Shown: piece after piece, positions 8,657-16,729 of the stretch | Layout: each line of letters starts with the position of its first letter | Numbering within the stretch: the first letter of the stretch is position 1 | DNA from: Thalassospira profundimaris | Lineage (GTDB): Bacteria; Pseudomonadota; Alphaproteobacteria; Rhodospirillales; Thalassospiraceae | Assembly (NCBI RefSeq): GCF_003326755.1 | Contig: NZ_JPWH01000002.1 | Location: forward strand, 186,001-250,000 | Reading direction: 5' to 3' | DNA: 64,000 nucleotides | The notes under the pieces: generated by a model | Database searches by the model: none | Seen by the model: only the letters and a program-made list of their open reading frames with translations | What the model was told of the DNA's origin: nothing | Position numbers and translations under genes: made by a program

Positions 8657-10195
8657 GTGCTGCGGAAGGGAATTTTACCAATTGTTTTCGGAATCATTAT
8701 TGCCTTTGCCGGAACACGATTGGTGGCCTGTGCGGGACCCATTTGGGCCGATCAGGATGAACAGCGTTTCCTGGATGCTTATCGTGGCTATGTTGATCCC
8801 AATGCCACCGAGAATCAACTTGACCGGGCAGACAGCCTGTATGTTGAAGCGTTGCAGGTTTTGCGTGAAACCTATGTTTTCGACGTTGACACGACCAAGT
8901 TTGTCGATGATTCCATCGCGGATTTGCCCAAGCTGGACTTAAAGGACAAATCGCCTGAAAATGTTGTGGGCGAGGTGCTGGACCACAGTTTGCACGATCT
9001 TGACCCGCATAGCGCCTATATGTCGGAAGACATGTTCAAGCGCCTGCAGGAAAGTACGGAAGGCAGCTTTGCCGGGGTCGGAATCGTTATTGCCCAGGAT
9101 GAAGACAAACAAATCCGTATTGTCTCGCCGATTGATGATACCCCCGCCGCGCGCGCCGGTTTGCAACCCAATGACCGTATTACATCGATTGATGATCATG
9201 AAATGAAAGGTCAGCCCATATCCGAAGCCGTGCGTTTGATGCGCGGACGGGTGGGAGAGCCGGTGCGCCTGGGTATTTTGCGCAAGGACAAGAATTTTGA
9301 TGTGGTTATTCGTCGCGCCAAGATTGAAGTACCCTCTGTTACGGCTGCGATCATTGATCATGATATTCCCTATATCCGCGTTTCCCGGTTTGATGCCAAT
9401 ACCCTGGAGCAGACCCGGGATTATTTGAAAGAACTGACCAAGGACGTTGCCAATCCCCGCGGTATCATCGTTGATTTGCGGCGCAATCCCGGCGGGTTGC
9501 TCGATTCTGCGGCCGACATTGCCGATCAGTTTTTGTCCAAAGGCCTGATTGTTGCCACTGAAGGCCGGGGCGAGCGCAAAATGCGCACTTATGAAGCCGA
9601 TCGCAGCAGCTTTTTTGCTGGCGTTCCGATGGTGATTCTGCTTGATCGCGGGTCGGCCTCGGCGGCTGAATTGATGGCAGCGGCCCTGCGTGAAAACGGA
9701 CGTGGCATCATTATTGGTGAACGGTCGTTCGGCAAAGGGTCGATGCAGCGCATCATGCCGCTTTCGGGCGGTGGTGGTGTTAAAATCACTACCGGTTATT
9801 ATACCACCCCGGAAGATCATATCGTGCAGGGCAATGGTGTGGTGCCCGACATCGAGGTGAAGCTGAAGGATGCCGAGGAATTTGATCGCGAGATTGACCT
9901 TGCCCATGCCCTGCCGCCCCGTCGTCGTGACCCGCGCAAAACGATCACCTCGGTCGATGGGGACAAATGCGCAGCCCCGATCGAGATTGAGCGTTTAGGC
10001 AAGGATGGTGTAAAGGCCGAAGACCAGGCCCCCAACCCGCAGACGGACGAAATTGCACCCGATGCGGCAGATCAGGCCAAAAAGGACGACACCCCGCATG
10101 ACGAGGTTCTGGAATGTGCCGTAGGCTATTTCAATAATGGCATGCTGGCGCAATATCGCAGTCAGGTTGAGCCGCTATTGCGTGCAGGTCTTTGA
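8657..10195 (+). CDS. C-terminal processing peptidase, S41 family (CtpA/CtpB-like)
   Basis: This serine protease trims or degrades proteins from the C-terminus in the periplasm. The GTG start is set by AAGGAG at 8645-8650, 6 nt upstream. A signal peptide or membrane anchor covers residues about 5-30. A PDZ domain (about 125-205) includes GSFAGVGIVI and NDRITSIDDH. The S41 catalytic core follows (about 215-395). The catalytic dyad is most likely Ser335 in GSASAAE and Lys360 in SFGKGSMQ, with the 25-residue spacing usual for the family. The tail beyond residue 410 is charged and of low complexity, ending with a Cys-containing segment. Such proteases are often paired with an adaptor lipoprotein, but none is adjacent here. 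Confidence 0.92.
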   Translation: MLRKGILPIVFGIIIAFAGTRLVACAGPIWADQDEQRFLDAYRGYVDPNATENQLDRADSLYVEALQVLRETYVFDVDTTKFVDDSIADLPKLDLKDKSPENVVGEVLDHSLHDLDPHSAYMSEDMFKRLQESTEGSFAGVGIVIAQDEDKQIRIVSPIDDTPAARAGLQPNDRITSIDDHEMKGQPISEAVRLMRGRVGEPVRLGILRKDKNFDVVIRRAKIEVPSVTAAIIDHDIPYIRVSRFDANTLEQTRDYLKELTKDVANPRGIIVDLRRNPGGLLDSAADIADQFLSKGLIVATEGRGERKMRTYEADRSSFFAGVPMVILLDRGSASAAELMAAALRENGRGIIIGERSFGKGSMQRIMPLSGGGGVKITTGYYTTPEDHIVQGNGVVPDIEVKLKDAEEFDREIDLAHALPPRRRDPRKTITSVDGDKCAAPIEIERLGKDGVKAEDQAPNPQTDEIAPDAADQAKKDDTPHDEVLECAVGYFNNGMLAQYRSQVEPLLRAGL

Positions 10196-10228
10196 TCGCT
10201 TCTGCACACGCTTTATTGGTGTATCTAT

Positions 10229-10263
10229 AAAAATGGCGGCATTGCAAGGTGCCGCCATTTTTT
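10229..10263. terminator. Bidirectional intrinsic terminator between convergent genes
   Basis: A perfect hairpin of ATGGCGGCA and TGCCGCCAT arms is flanked by A and T runs, so it has a T-tract on either strand. It serves both the plus-strand protease gene and the minus-strand dehydrogenase gene, whose stops face each other. Confidence 0.9.
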
Positions 10264-10280
10264 CGGTAAGGTTTATAAAA

Positions 10281-11150
10281 TCAGTCGTTTGCCAGCAGGT
10301 GGATCAGGCTGGAGGTATCCCAGCGATTGCCGCCGCGTCCCTGAACCTGGGCGTAGAACTGGTCAACCAGGGCCGTGACGGGCAGGCGCGCGCCATTGCG
10401 GCCTGCTTCATCCAGGCAAATGCCAAGATCCTTGCGCATCCAGTCAACGGCAAAGCCAAAGTCGAATTTGCCATCCACCATCGTCTGGCCGCGATTTTCC
10501 ATTTGCCAGCTACCGGCTGCGCCTTTGGAAATCACATCAATCACCTTGGTCATATCAAGGCCGGCCTTGTTGCCAAAATTCATCGCTTCCGCCAGGCCCT
10601 GAACCAGACCGGCAATGCAAATCTGGTTGACCATTTTGGTCAATTGGCCGCTGCCGCTTTCGCCCAGCAACTGGCAGGAACGGGCAAAGGCATCGATGAT
10701 CGGTGCTGCTTTGTCAAAGGCTGCCTGGTCGCCGCCGCACATCACGGTCAAAACACCGTTTTCGGCCCCGGCTTGTCCGCCGGAAACCGGCGCATCAATA
10801 AAGGAAACGCCCTGTTTGGCGGCAAGTTCATACAGTTCGCGCGCAACATTGGCCGATGCGGTGGTGTTGTCGATCAGGATGCTGCCCGATGCCATGCCTG
10901 CCAGGGCACCATCCGCCCCGGTGATGACGCTGCGCAAATCATCGTCATTACCAACGCAGCAAAAAACAAATTTCGCACCTTCGGCGGCCTTTGCCGGGGT
11001 TTCGGCGAAGTTTCCGCCAAATTCGTCGGCCCATTTTTCGGCTTTGCTGGTGGTGCGGTTATAGACGGTAACACTGTGTCCGGCTTTTTGCAGGTGTCCC
11101 GCCATCGGATATCCCATGACGCCAAGCCCGATAAATGCACATTTGGCCAT
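10281..11150 (-). CDS. NAD(P)-dependent beta-hydroxyacid dehydrogenase (3-hydroxyisobutyrate dehydrogenase family)
   Basis: A 289-residue oxidoreductase of the 6-phosphogluconate/3-hydroxyisobutyrate dehydrogenase family, probably oxidising a small beta-hydroxyacid. It has the N-terminal dinucleotide-binding signature FIGLGVMGYPMAGHL (residues about 5-19), the substrate-binding DAPVSGGQAGAENG (about 117-130), and the catalytic Lys in GSGQLTKMVNQ (about 170). The ATG at 11150 is chosen because GGGAGG lies 8 nt upstream, and longer readings add residues unlike the family. 3-Hydroxyisobutyrate (valine breakdown), glycerate/tartronate semialdehyde and related substrates are all possible. It has no valine-pathway neighbours, so the exact substrate is open. 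Confidence 0.88.
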   Translation of the reverse strand: MAKCAFIGLGVMGYPMAGHLQKAGHSVTVYNRTTSKAEKWADEFGGNFAETPAKAAEGAKFVFCCVGNDDDLRSVITGADGALAGMASGSILIDNTTASANVARELYELAAKQGVSFIDAPVSGGQAGAENGVLTVMCGGDQAAFDKAAPIIDAFARSCQLLGESGSGQLTKMVNQICIAGLVQGLAEAMNFGNKAGLDMTKVIDVISKGAAGSWQMENRGQTMVDGKFDFGFAVDWMRKDLGICLDEAGRNGARLPVTALVDQFYAQVQGRGGNRWDTSSLIHLLAND

Positions 11151-11311
11151 GTTGCGGCCTCCCGTTTTGTGGTTTTTCCTGTGCGTTATAAAGGCTGCGC
11201 GTGGCGGGATTGTCAATTGGTGGCGCACAACTCATGCAGATATTGGTTTGTGAATAATGCCCGGCGCAAAAATGCCTTGGTACAAAGCCGCTTTAGTTTG
11301 AAAAGAAACCG

Positions 11312-11341
11312 GGCACGTTTCGAGCAAACCCGAAACGTGCC
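11312..11341 (-). terminator. Intrinsic terminator after ppk2
   Basis: An 11-bp perfect hairpin (GGCACGTTTCG and CGAAACGTGCC, 8-nt loop) lies 15 nt beyond the ppk2 stop. On the minus strand it is followed by a T-rich stretch (GGTTTCTTTTC). Confidence 0.8.
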
Positions 11342-11356
11342 TCAAGGTTCCTCGAT

Positions 11357-12523
11357 TTATTCGTCGATGCCCAATTCCTGATCCACATTGCGAATGATGC
11401 GCGGATCATATTGCAAGAGGTCGGGCAGTTTACCCTGATAGTCAAATTGCGACAGGAAATAGCGAATGGCATTGATGCGGGCGCGTTTTTTGTCATCCGA
11501 TTTGACGATCACCCACGGGCAGGCCTGGGTGGAGGTGGCGTAGAACATTTCCTCCTTGGCCTCGGTATATTCGTCCCACAGGTTTTGCGAGGCGAGATCT
11601 ACCGGGCTGAGTTTCCATTGTTTCAAGGGGTCTTCCTGACGTTGGGCGAACCGGCGGGCCTGTTCGTCCTTGCTGACGGAAAAGTAAAATTTGGTCATGG
11701 AAATGTGCGAGCGCAGCAACATGCGTTCAAGTTCGGGCACGGATTGCAAAAATTCGCTGACCTCAAAACGGGTGCAAAAACCCATCACCCGCTCCACCAT
11801 TGCCCGGTTATACCAGGACCGGTCAAACAGCACGATTTCGCCGCCGGATGGCAAATGCTCCATATAACGCTGAAAATACCACTGGGTGACTTCGCGATCA
11901 TTGGGTTTATCAAGTGCAACAACCCGTGCGCCGCGCGGATTGAGGTGTTCGGTAAAGCGTTTGATGGTGCCGCCTTTGCCTGCTGCATCGCGGCCTTCAA
12001 AAATGATCAGGGCCTTTACCTTTTCACTTTTGACCCAGTTCTGGAATTTTAGAAGCTCGATATGCAGCGGGGCAATAAGTTCAAGATACTGTTTGGTCTT
12101 GATCTTTTTGAGAGGCTCATCAGGCGTGTCGGGCAGATCTGCGGGGACACTGACCTGTTTGTGAATAATATGGGTTGCCCGTTTGGCGACAGCGGCAGCT
12201 TCCTTTTCGGTTTTCATCGTGTCTTTGTGGGCCATCTCGATATCGTTTTGTCGTTTGGTGGCGGCATCACGGGGGTGTTTGTCTTTATCTTTATGGTGAT
12301 GATGTGTTCCGTTGCCATCATCCACACGTTCCATTGTCAGGCTTTCGGAATCCAGTAACATGTGATCGCGGGTTTCGCTATCCAGGCCCTGCAGGTCGGG
12401 ATGGCGGTTGGCATGGCTGCGACTGTGCTGGGTTTTGTGAACCGCATCGTCAAGAACCGGAATGTCGTCGTTTTTTTTGTCGGATGTTGTTTTTTTTGAT
12501 GCCGGTTTTTGCTTTTTGGCCAT
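11357..12523 (-). CDS. ppk2: Polyphosphate kinase 2 with long charged N-terminal extension
   Basis: PPK2 enzymes move phosphate between inorganic polyphosphate and nucleoside di- or monophosphates. The catalytic domain (about residues 130-380) carries the Walker A loop FEGRDAAGKGG, the RFTEHLNPRG segment, and FDRSWYNRA of the Walker B region. The ATG at 12523 follows GGAAAGGA by 6-7 nt. The first 125 or so residues are unlike the core: lysine-rich at the start, with a run of four histidines inside a Lys/Asp/His-rich stretch near residue 75. This looks disordered and might bind metal or polyphosphate (inference). It is a single-domain enzyme, so it could favour ADP or GDP phosphorylation; the class cannot be settled from sequence by eye. 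Confidence 0.92.
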   Translation of the reverse strand: MAKKQKPASKKTTSDKKNDDIPVLDDAVHKTQHSRSHANRHPDLQGLDSETRDHMLLDSESLTMERVDDGNGTHHHHKDKDKHPRDAATKRQNDIEMAHKDTMKTEKEAAAVAKRATHIIHKQVSVPADLPDTPDEPLKKIKTKQYLELIAPLHIELLKFQNWVKSEKVKALIIFEGRDAAGKGGTIKRFTEHLNPRGARVVALDKPNDREVTQWYFQRYMEHLPSGGEIVLFDRSWYNRAMVERVMGFCTRFEVSEFLQSVPELERMLLRSHISMTKFYFSVSKDEQARRFAQRQEDPLKQWKLSPVDLASQNLWDEYTEAKEEMFYATSTQACPWVIVKSDDKKRARINAIRYFLSQFDYQGKLPDLLQYDPRIIRNVDQELGIDE

Positions 12524-12627
12524 GTCTGATCCTTTCCGTGGCAGGGCAACCGCCGGTCTTTTCTGCGACCGGGACTGTTCTATCAAACAGGATACGTATT
12601 CTTTTCAACCGGTCGCAAGCAGACAGA

Positions 12628-12966
12628 TCAATTTTTCAAATGAAAGTTCCAATGTGCGGGTCTTTCGGGAATATGATCAAAGTCGCGCCGCGAAAGACCG
12701 ATATCTGCCAGGTTGCGGTCGCTCATGATGCGAACATCAAGGCGCTGTTTGCGGCGTGTCGTGAGGCGGCGTGCCAGGGCGTCAAAAAAACGATTGATGG
12801 CATCAAAAAAGCAGTTTGGTATCTGCACGGCCCTGGAATGCAGCCCGGCGATGGTGAGGTCGCGGGGCTGGTCACTGTTTTTTATGGAATTGGCCTGAAG
12901 CGCGCAGAGGGCAGGTGTTTCAGGGCATGTTTCGCCAGCCTGGCTAATGGGATTTGGAAAGGACAT
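12628..12966 (-). CDS. DUF1127 domain protein
   Basis: A 112-residue protein with a C-terminal DUF1127 domain, recognised by TRRKQRLDVRIMSDRNLADIGLSRRDFDHI at residues about 70-100 (quoted in two parts elsewhere in the family as R..L..M.DR.LADIGLSR). The N-terminal 65 residues show no known domain and contain several cysteines. Arginine-rich DUF1127 proteins are small and frequent in alphaproteobacteria, and some act in phosphate/carbon balance or RNA turnover. The role of this one is unknown. CGGAG lies 6-10 nt before the ATG. It is divergent from the LysR gene, so it is a natural candidate target of that regulator. Confidence 0.8.
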   Translation of the reverse strand: MSFPNPISQAGETCPETPALCALQANSIKNSDQPRDLTIAGLHSRAVQIPNCFFDAINRFFDALARRLTTRRKQRLDVRIMSDRNLADIGLSRRDFDHIPERPAHWNFHLKN

Positions 12967-13017
12967 TTCGGTGAACTCCGTCCCGTATTACCGGGATGTG
13001 GCTGTTATCATTTGTGT

Positions 13018-13036
13018 TGAACAGAGTTTTTGTTCA
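13018..13036. promoter_or_regulatory. Inverted repeat TGAACA-N7-TGTTCA in the divergent region
   Basis: A 19-bp interrupted palindrome lies 52 bp before the DUF1127 start. Position and symmetry suggest a transcription-factor site, but the factor is not known. Confidence 0.4.
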
Positions 13037-13076
13037 GAAAATGCCCAGTGACAAATCATATATTCTCAGCTTATAT

Positions 13077-13091
13077 ATTAGCCAGACTAAT
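13077..13091. promoter_or_regulatory. GcvA-type LysR box, ATTAG-N5-CTAAT
   Basis: A perfect 15-bp interrupted palindrome containing the T-N11-A pattern of LysR boxes (13078-13090). CTAAT is the core remembered for E. coli GcvA sites. It lies 69 bp before the GcvA-like regulator gene and 111 bp before the divergent DUF1127 gene, so it probably mediates autoregulation. Confidence 0.6.
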
Positions 13092-13159
13092 GACTGACGG
13101 TTGGCCTGTGCTACGACGCGACTGCCGTTGAGGGACCCGGTTTTTTTTGGGGGGGTGAA

Positions 13160-14119
13160 ATGCGATTACCGCCTTTACAGGCCTTGCGGGCGTTTGATGC
13201 CGCCGCCCGGCATTTGAATTTTACCCGTGCAGCCGAGGAGCTTTTTGTGACCCAGGGCGCGGTGAGCCAGCAGATCAGGCAGCTTGAGGATCATCTGGGA
13301 TTTCGGCTGTTTTTTCGCCTGCCACGCCGCTTGCAACTGACCGATGAAGGCGAGCGCCTAGCGCGTGCCACCAGCGAGGGCTTTACCCGCATTGCCAGCG
13401 AGATCGAGAGTCTGCTGTCGGTTGAGGAAGCCGGGGTGGTGACGGTAAGTGTTTTGCAGTCCTTTGCTGTAAAATGGCTGATCCCGCGATTGGGACATTT
13501 CAGAAACGAACATCCCGATATTGATGTGCGCATCCATGCTGATGACCGGCTGGTGGATTTTCGCCGTGAAGGTATTGATCTGGCGGTTCGCTTCGGGCGC
13601 GGGCGGTACCCGAACCTGTATGTTGAACGCCTGATGCGTGACGAGATTTTCCCGGTATGCAGTCCGGATTATCTGGCCTCAAGCCCGCCCTTGCGCGAAC
13701 CACAGGATATTGCCGCCCATCGATTGCTTCATGATGCAACATCGGATGATCACAAAACCAGTGCGGCGGACTGGAAGTTCTGGCTGGATGGTGTTGGCGT
13801 TACCGGCATTGATTTGCGCCGGGGCCTGCGGTTCAATAGTGGGGATATGGTTATTCAGGCGGCCCTGGTGGGGCAGGGCATTGGCGTTGCCCGCACATCA
13901 CTGGCAGCCCAGGACCTGAAGGCCGGGCTTTTGGTGCGGCCCTTTTCGCAAAAGGTGGCCTCAAGCTATGCCTATTATGTGACCTGCCCGGAAGAAAACC
14001 TTAATCGCCCGCGCGTGTTGGCCTTTATTCAATGGCTGAAAAAGGAAGTGGCTGTCACTTTGAAGGATATTGAAGAAAATCAGCCTGCCATTGCCATCGG
14101 AGCGCAGGATATCAGTTGA
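13160..14119 (+). CDS. LysR-family transcriptional regulator, GcvA-like
   Basis: A 319-residue LysR regulator. The N-terminal winged helix-turn-helix (residues about 5-64) reads LPPLQALRAFDAAARHLNF followed by TRAAEELFVTQGAVSQQIR, the pattern of the GcvA subgroup. The C-terminal periplasmic-binding-like effector domain (about 90-300) contains DLAVRFGRGRYP. GcvA itself controls glycine cleavage, but the many alphaproteobacterial homologues control varied genes, so the name is not transferred. Just before the ATG is a run of 8 T then 7 G (13141-13155). The G run doubles as the ribosome-binding region, so slippage could change translation. A GcvA-type box is at 13077-13091. Confidence 0.9.
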   Translation: MRLPPLQALRAFDAAARHLNFTRAAEELFVTQGAVSQQIRQLEDHLGFRLFFRLPRRLQLTDEGERLARATSEGFTRIASEIESLLSVEEAGVVTVSVLQSFAVKWLIPRLGHFRNEHPDIDVRIHADDRLVDFRREGIDLAVRFGRGRYPNLYVERLMRDEIFPVCSPDYLASSPPLREPQDIAAHRLLHDATSDDHKTSAADWKFWLDGVGVTGIDLRRGLRFNSGDMVIQAALVGQGIGVARTSLAAQDLKAGLLVRPFSQKVASSYAYYVTCPEENLNRPRVLAFIQWLKKEVAVTLKDIEENQPAIAIGAQDIS

Positions 14120-14145
14120 TCCGACCCGCTTGCAAATCTTTGGCT

Positions 14146-14589
14146 TTAAATCAGGCCCAAATCGCGCAGTTCCATTGCCATGTCTTCGGGCATGGTATCA
14201 TCCGTGCCGCTGCTTTTGGCATCGGGCGGGGTTTTATCCTCCGCCAGATAACGCCAGCCCTGAAAGGCCCGAAACGGGTAGGCGGCGGTTTCAATCAGGT
14301 CCGGGTCCAGCACGATGCGACAATGTTTGATCCCGGCCTCGTCGGTAAATTCTTCGAGATCAATCACGCGCTGGCGGCAGCGAATGGCCCCTTTGATCAC
14401 CCAGTAAATCGATCCGCCATCCAGCACCTCATCCCGGCGCTTCGGAGTCATGCGGGTGGTGTGATAGATGCGGCCATAGGTCTGGCGCATATATTCCTGC
14501 CACTGGCGCAGTGTTTCCGGGCTTTCGGTGCCGACACTCAATTTGATCAGGTTCTGGGGCATGGGTGCTATCAGTTTGTAAGGCTGCAT
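14146..14589 (-). CDS. DUF1489 family protein
   Basis: A 147-residue cytoplasmic protein of the alphaproteobacterial DUF1489 family, seen from LIKLSVGTESPETLRQWQ near the start, YHTTRMTPKRRDEVLDGGSIYWVIKG in the middle (read as two adjoining segments) and WRYLAEDKTPPD near the end. The function of the family is not known. A GTG at 14595 is an alternative start two codons earlier; neither has a good ribosome site. It converges on the LysR gene and is divergent from the sulfite reductase operon. It has no obvious functional link to either. Confidence 0.82.
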   Translation of the reverse strand: MQPYKLIAPMPQNLIKLSVGTESPETLRQWQEYMRQTYGRIYHTTRMTPKRRDEVLDGGSIYWVIKGAIRCRQRVIDLEEFTDEAGIKHCRIVLDPDLIETAAYPFRAFQGWRYLAEDKTPPDAKSSGTDDTMPEDMAMELRDLGLI

Positions 14590-14632
14590 GTGCACTAGCC
14601 GAGGGAATGCGGAGCGTCAAGGTTGCTATTAT

Positions 14633-14651
14633 TAACATTAAAAATATGTTA
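14633..14651. promoter_or_regulatory. Inverted repeat TAACAT-N7-ATGTTA before the cys operon
   Basis: A 19-bp AT-rich interrupted palindrome lies between DUF1489 and the sulfite reductase operon, about 117 bp upstream of the first cys gene. It may bind a regulator of sulfur assimilation. A GC hairpin (GCCCG and CGGGC, near 14716-14733) follows in the leader. No known riboswitch consensus fits. Confidence 0.35.
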
Positions 14652-14767
14652 TTTATCGTATTTAACAAAAAAACTTGACCAATACGGTGTGATAAGCCAA
14701 ATTCTACACAACAAAAGCCCGGTTCCGCGCGGGCACCCATGAGAGATTTACTGTCTGAGAGAACCCA

Positions 14768-15061
14768 ATGTCCTTGCAAGTTGTTACGGCAAACCGGCTT
14801 GATGATGGCCTGGCGGTGTTTATGACCGCCGATGAGGGCTGGAGTACTGACATCCGACAGGCCATTTGCGCCGGGGATGCAGAGCAGGCCGAAGCCCTGC
14901 TGGCGCGGGCAAATACCCAAAAGCAGCAGATCACGGTTGTTGGACCGTATCTGATTGATGTTGCTAATGAAGATGGTGTGTTGGTGCCAATCAAGTACCG
15001 TGAAATTCTGCGCACATTGGGACCAAGCGTTCGCCCCGATCTTGGTTATCAGGCGGGATAA
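14768..15061 (+). CDS. DUF2849 protein, first gene of the sulfite reductase operon
   Basis: A 97-residue DUF2849 protein, typical in that it comes directly before a siroheme sulfite reductase in alphaproteobacteria. No cysteine cluster or membrane segment is seen. It contains KQQITVVGPYLIDV near residues 55-70, and its C-terminus ends GPSVRPDLGYQAG. The biochemical role of the family is not established; conserved linkage suggests help in making or running sulfite reductase (inference). The start follows a weak GAGAG. The next gene begins 12 nt after its stop with a strong AGGAGG. Confidence 0.85.
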   Translation: MSLQVVTANRLDDGLAVFMTADEGWSTDIRQAICAGDAEQAEALLARANTQKQQITVVGPYLIDVANEDGVLVPIKYREILRTLGPSVRPDLGYQAG

Positions 15062-15073
15062 GGAGGATACATT

Positions 15074-16729
15074 ATGTATCGTTATGATGATTTTGACCGC
15101 CAGCTTGTTGCGGAACGCACCACACAGTTTCGTGACCAGGTTGCCCGTCGTTTGTCGGGCGAACTGACCGAAGACCAATTTAAGCCGCTGCGCCTGATGA
15201 ACGGTGTTTATTTGCAGCTTCATGCCTATATGCTGCGCATTGCCGTGCCCTATGGCACCATGAATGGCAACCAGATGCGCATGCTGGGTCATATTGCGCG
15301 GACCTATGACAAGGGCTATGGCCATTTCACCACGCGCCAGAATATCCAGTTCAACTGGCCGAAACTCAATGAAATCCCCGATGCGCTGGAGGATCTGGCG
15401 ACGGTGGAAATGCACGCCATTCAGACCTCTGGCAATTGCATTCGTAACACCACGACTGACCAGTATGCCGGCGCTGCGGCTGACGAGATCGAAGATCCGC
15501 GCCCCTATTGCGAACTGATCCGCCAGTGGTCCACCTTCCATCCGGAATTTACCTATCTGCCGCGCAAATTCAAAATTGCGGTAACAGGCTCGCCCAATGA
15601 CCGTGCCGCCGTGCGGGTGCACGATATTGGCCTGCGGATGCACAAAAATGACGCGGGCGAGACCGGCTTTGAGGTGATTGTCGGCGGTGGCCTGGGGCGG
15701 ACACCGTTCGTCGGTAAAACCGTTCGCGATTTTATTGGCAAGAACGACCTGTTTTCGTATCTGGAAGCCATTTTGCGGGTTTATAACCGCTTTGGCCGCC
15801 GCGATAACAAATACAAGGCGCGCATTAAAATTCTGGTCCACGAGGTCGGGGTTGAGGAAATCAGCCGCCTGGTGGAAGAAGAATGGGCGAAAATCAAGGA
15901 TGGTTCGCTGCGTGTCAGTGATGACGAAATTGCGCAATATATTGCCCAGTTTGCCCCGCCTGCCTTTGAGGAATTGCGCGATAACGACCCGGAATTTGAA
16001 CGCCGCAAGCAGGCTCATCCGGATTTTGCCGCCTGGGTGCGGTCTAATGTGATTGCGCATAAACAGCCCGGTTATGCCATTGCCAATATTTCACTAAAAC
16101 CGATTGGCGGCATTCCCGGTGATGCCACGGCGGAACAGATGGAACTGGTGGGTGATCTTGCCGATCAGTACAGCTTTGGTGACGTGCGTGTCACCCACGA
16201 GCAAAATCTTGTGCTGCCGCATGTGAAAAAGGCCGAACTTTTTGCCCTGTGGGCGGAATTGAAAAATGCCGGTCTGGCAACGGCCAATTTGGGTTTTGTC
16301 ACCGATATTATTGCCTGCCCGGGTCTGGATTATTGTGCGCTGGCAACCGCACGTTCCATTCCGCTCTCGCAGCGTATTTCCGAACGTTTTGGCGATTTGG
16401 ACCGGCAATATGATATTGGCGAGCTCAAGATCAAGATTTCGGGCTGCATCAATGCCTGTGGTCATCACCATGTTGGTCATATCGGTATTTTGGGCCTCGA
16501 TAAGCGCGGCAAGGAATTTTATCAGATCACGCTGGGCGGCGATGCCAGCCAGGATGCCTCGATTGGTAAAATTGCCGGGGCCGGTTTCTCGGAAGCCGAA
16601 GTGGTGGATGCCATTGAGGCGCTGATTACGCGCTATATCGACATTCGCAATGTCGGCGAACGTTTTATCGATACCTATCGCCGTGTTGGCATGGACCCGT
16701 TCAAGGAGGTGCTTTATGGCGATCGTTAA
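15074..16729 (+). CDS. cysI: Siroheme sulfite (nitrite/sulfite) reductase, hemoprotein
   Basis: A 551-residue enzyme that carries out six-electron reduction of sulfite to sulfide for cysteine synthesis in the cytoplasm. It shows the two-fold repeated nitrite/sulfite reductase ferredoxin-like and siroheme/4Fe-4S domains. TTRQNIQFNWPKL lies near residue 90. The cluster and siroheme cysteines are in IACPGLDYCALATARS and ISGCINACGHHHVGHIG (about residues 413-475). Sister enzymes reduce nitrite; the DUF2849 and DUF934 neighbours argue for sulfite. The start follows AGGAGG at 15061-15066. No flavoprotein subunit (cysJ) is adjacent, so electrons may come from ferredoxin or another reductase. Its end overlaps the DUF934 gene by 14 nt. 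Confidence 0.93.
   Translation: MYRYDDFDRQLVAERTTQFRDQVARRLSGELTEDQFKPLRLMNGVYLQLHAYMLRIAVPYGTMNGNQMRMLGHIARTYDKGYGHFTTRQNIQFNWPKLNEIPDALEDLATVEMHAIQTSGNCIRNTTTDQYAGAAADEIEDPRPYCELIRQWSTFHPEFTYLPRKFKIAVTGSPNDRAAVRVHDIGLRMHKNDAGETGFEVIVGGGLGRTPFVGKTVRDFIGKNDLFSYLEAILRVYNRFGRRDNKYKARIKILVHEVGVEEISRLVEEEWAKIKDGSLRVSDDEIAQYIAQFAPPAFEELRDNDPEFERRKQAHPDFAAWVRSNVIAHKQPGYAIANISLKPIGGIPGDATAEQMELVGDLADQYSFGDVRVTHEQNLVLPHVKKAELFALWAELKNAGLATANLGFVTDIIACPGLDYCALATARSIPLSQRISERFGDLDRQYDIGELKIKISGCINACGHHHVGHIGILGLDKRGKEFYQITLGGDASQDASIGKIAGAGFSEAEVVDAIEALITRYIDIRNVGERFIDTYRRVGMDPFKEVLYGDR

Noticed and set aside
8939-9907. A 322-codon antisense frame within the S41 protease gene
   Set aside because: It is a shadow of codon bias. 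Conserved protease motifs are on the plus strand.
13018-14651. TGAACA-N7-TGTTCA and TAACAT-N7-ATGTTA as sites of one regulator
   Set aside because: They share the 6-7-6 layout, but the arm sequences differ, so a single shared regulator is not supported.
14598-14767. SAM-II or other sulfur riboswitch before the cys operon
   Set aside because: Only a short GC hairpin is seen; the conserved core bases of known SAM riboswitches were not found.
14429-16060. A 543-codon antisense frame across cysI and DUF2849
   Set aside because: It is opposite two genes with clear families and would also run into DUF1489.
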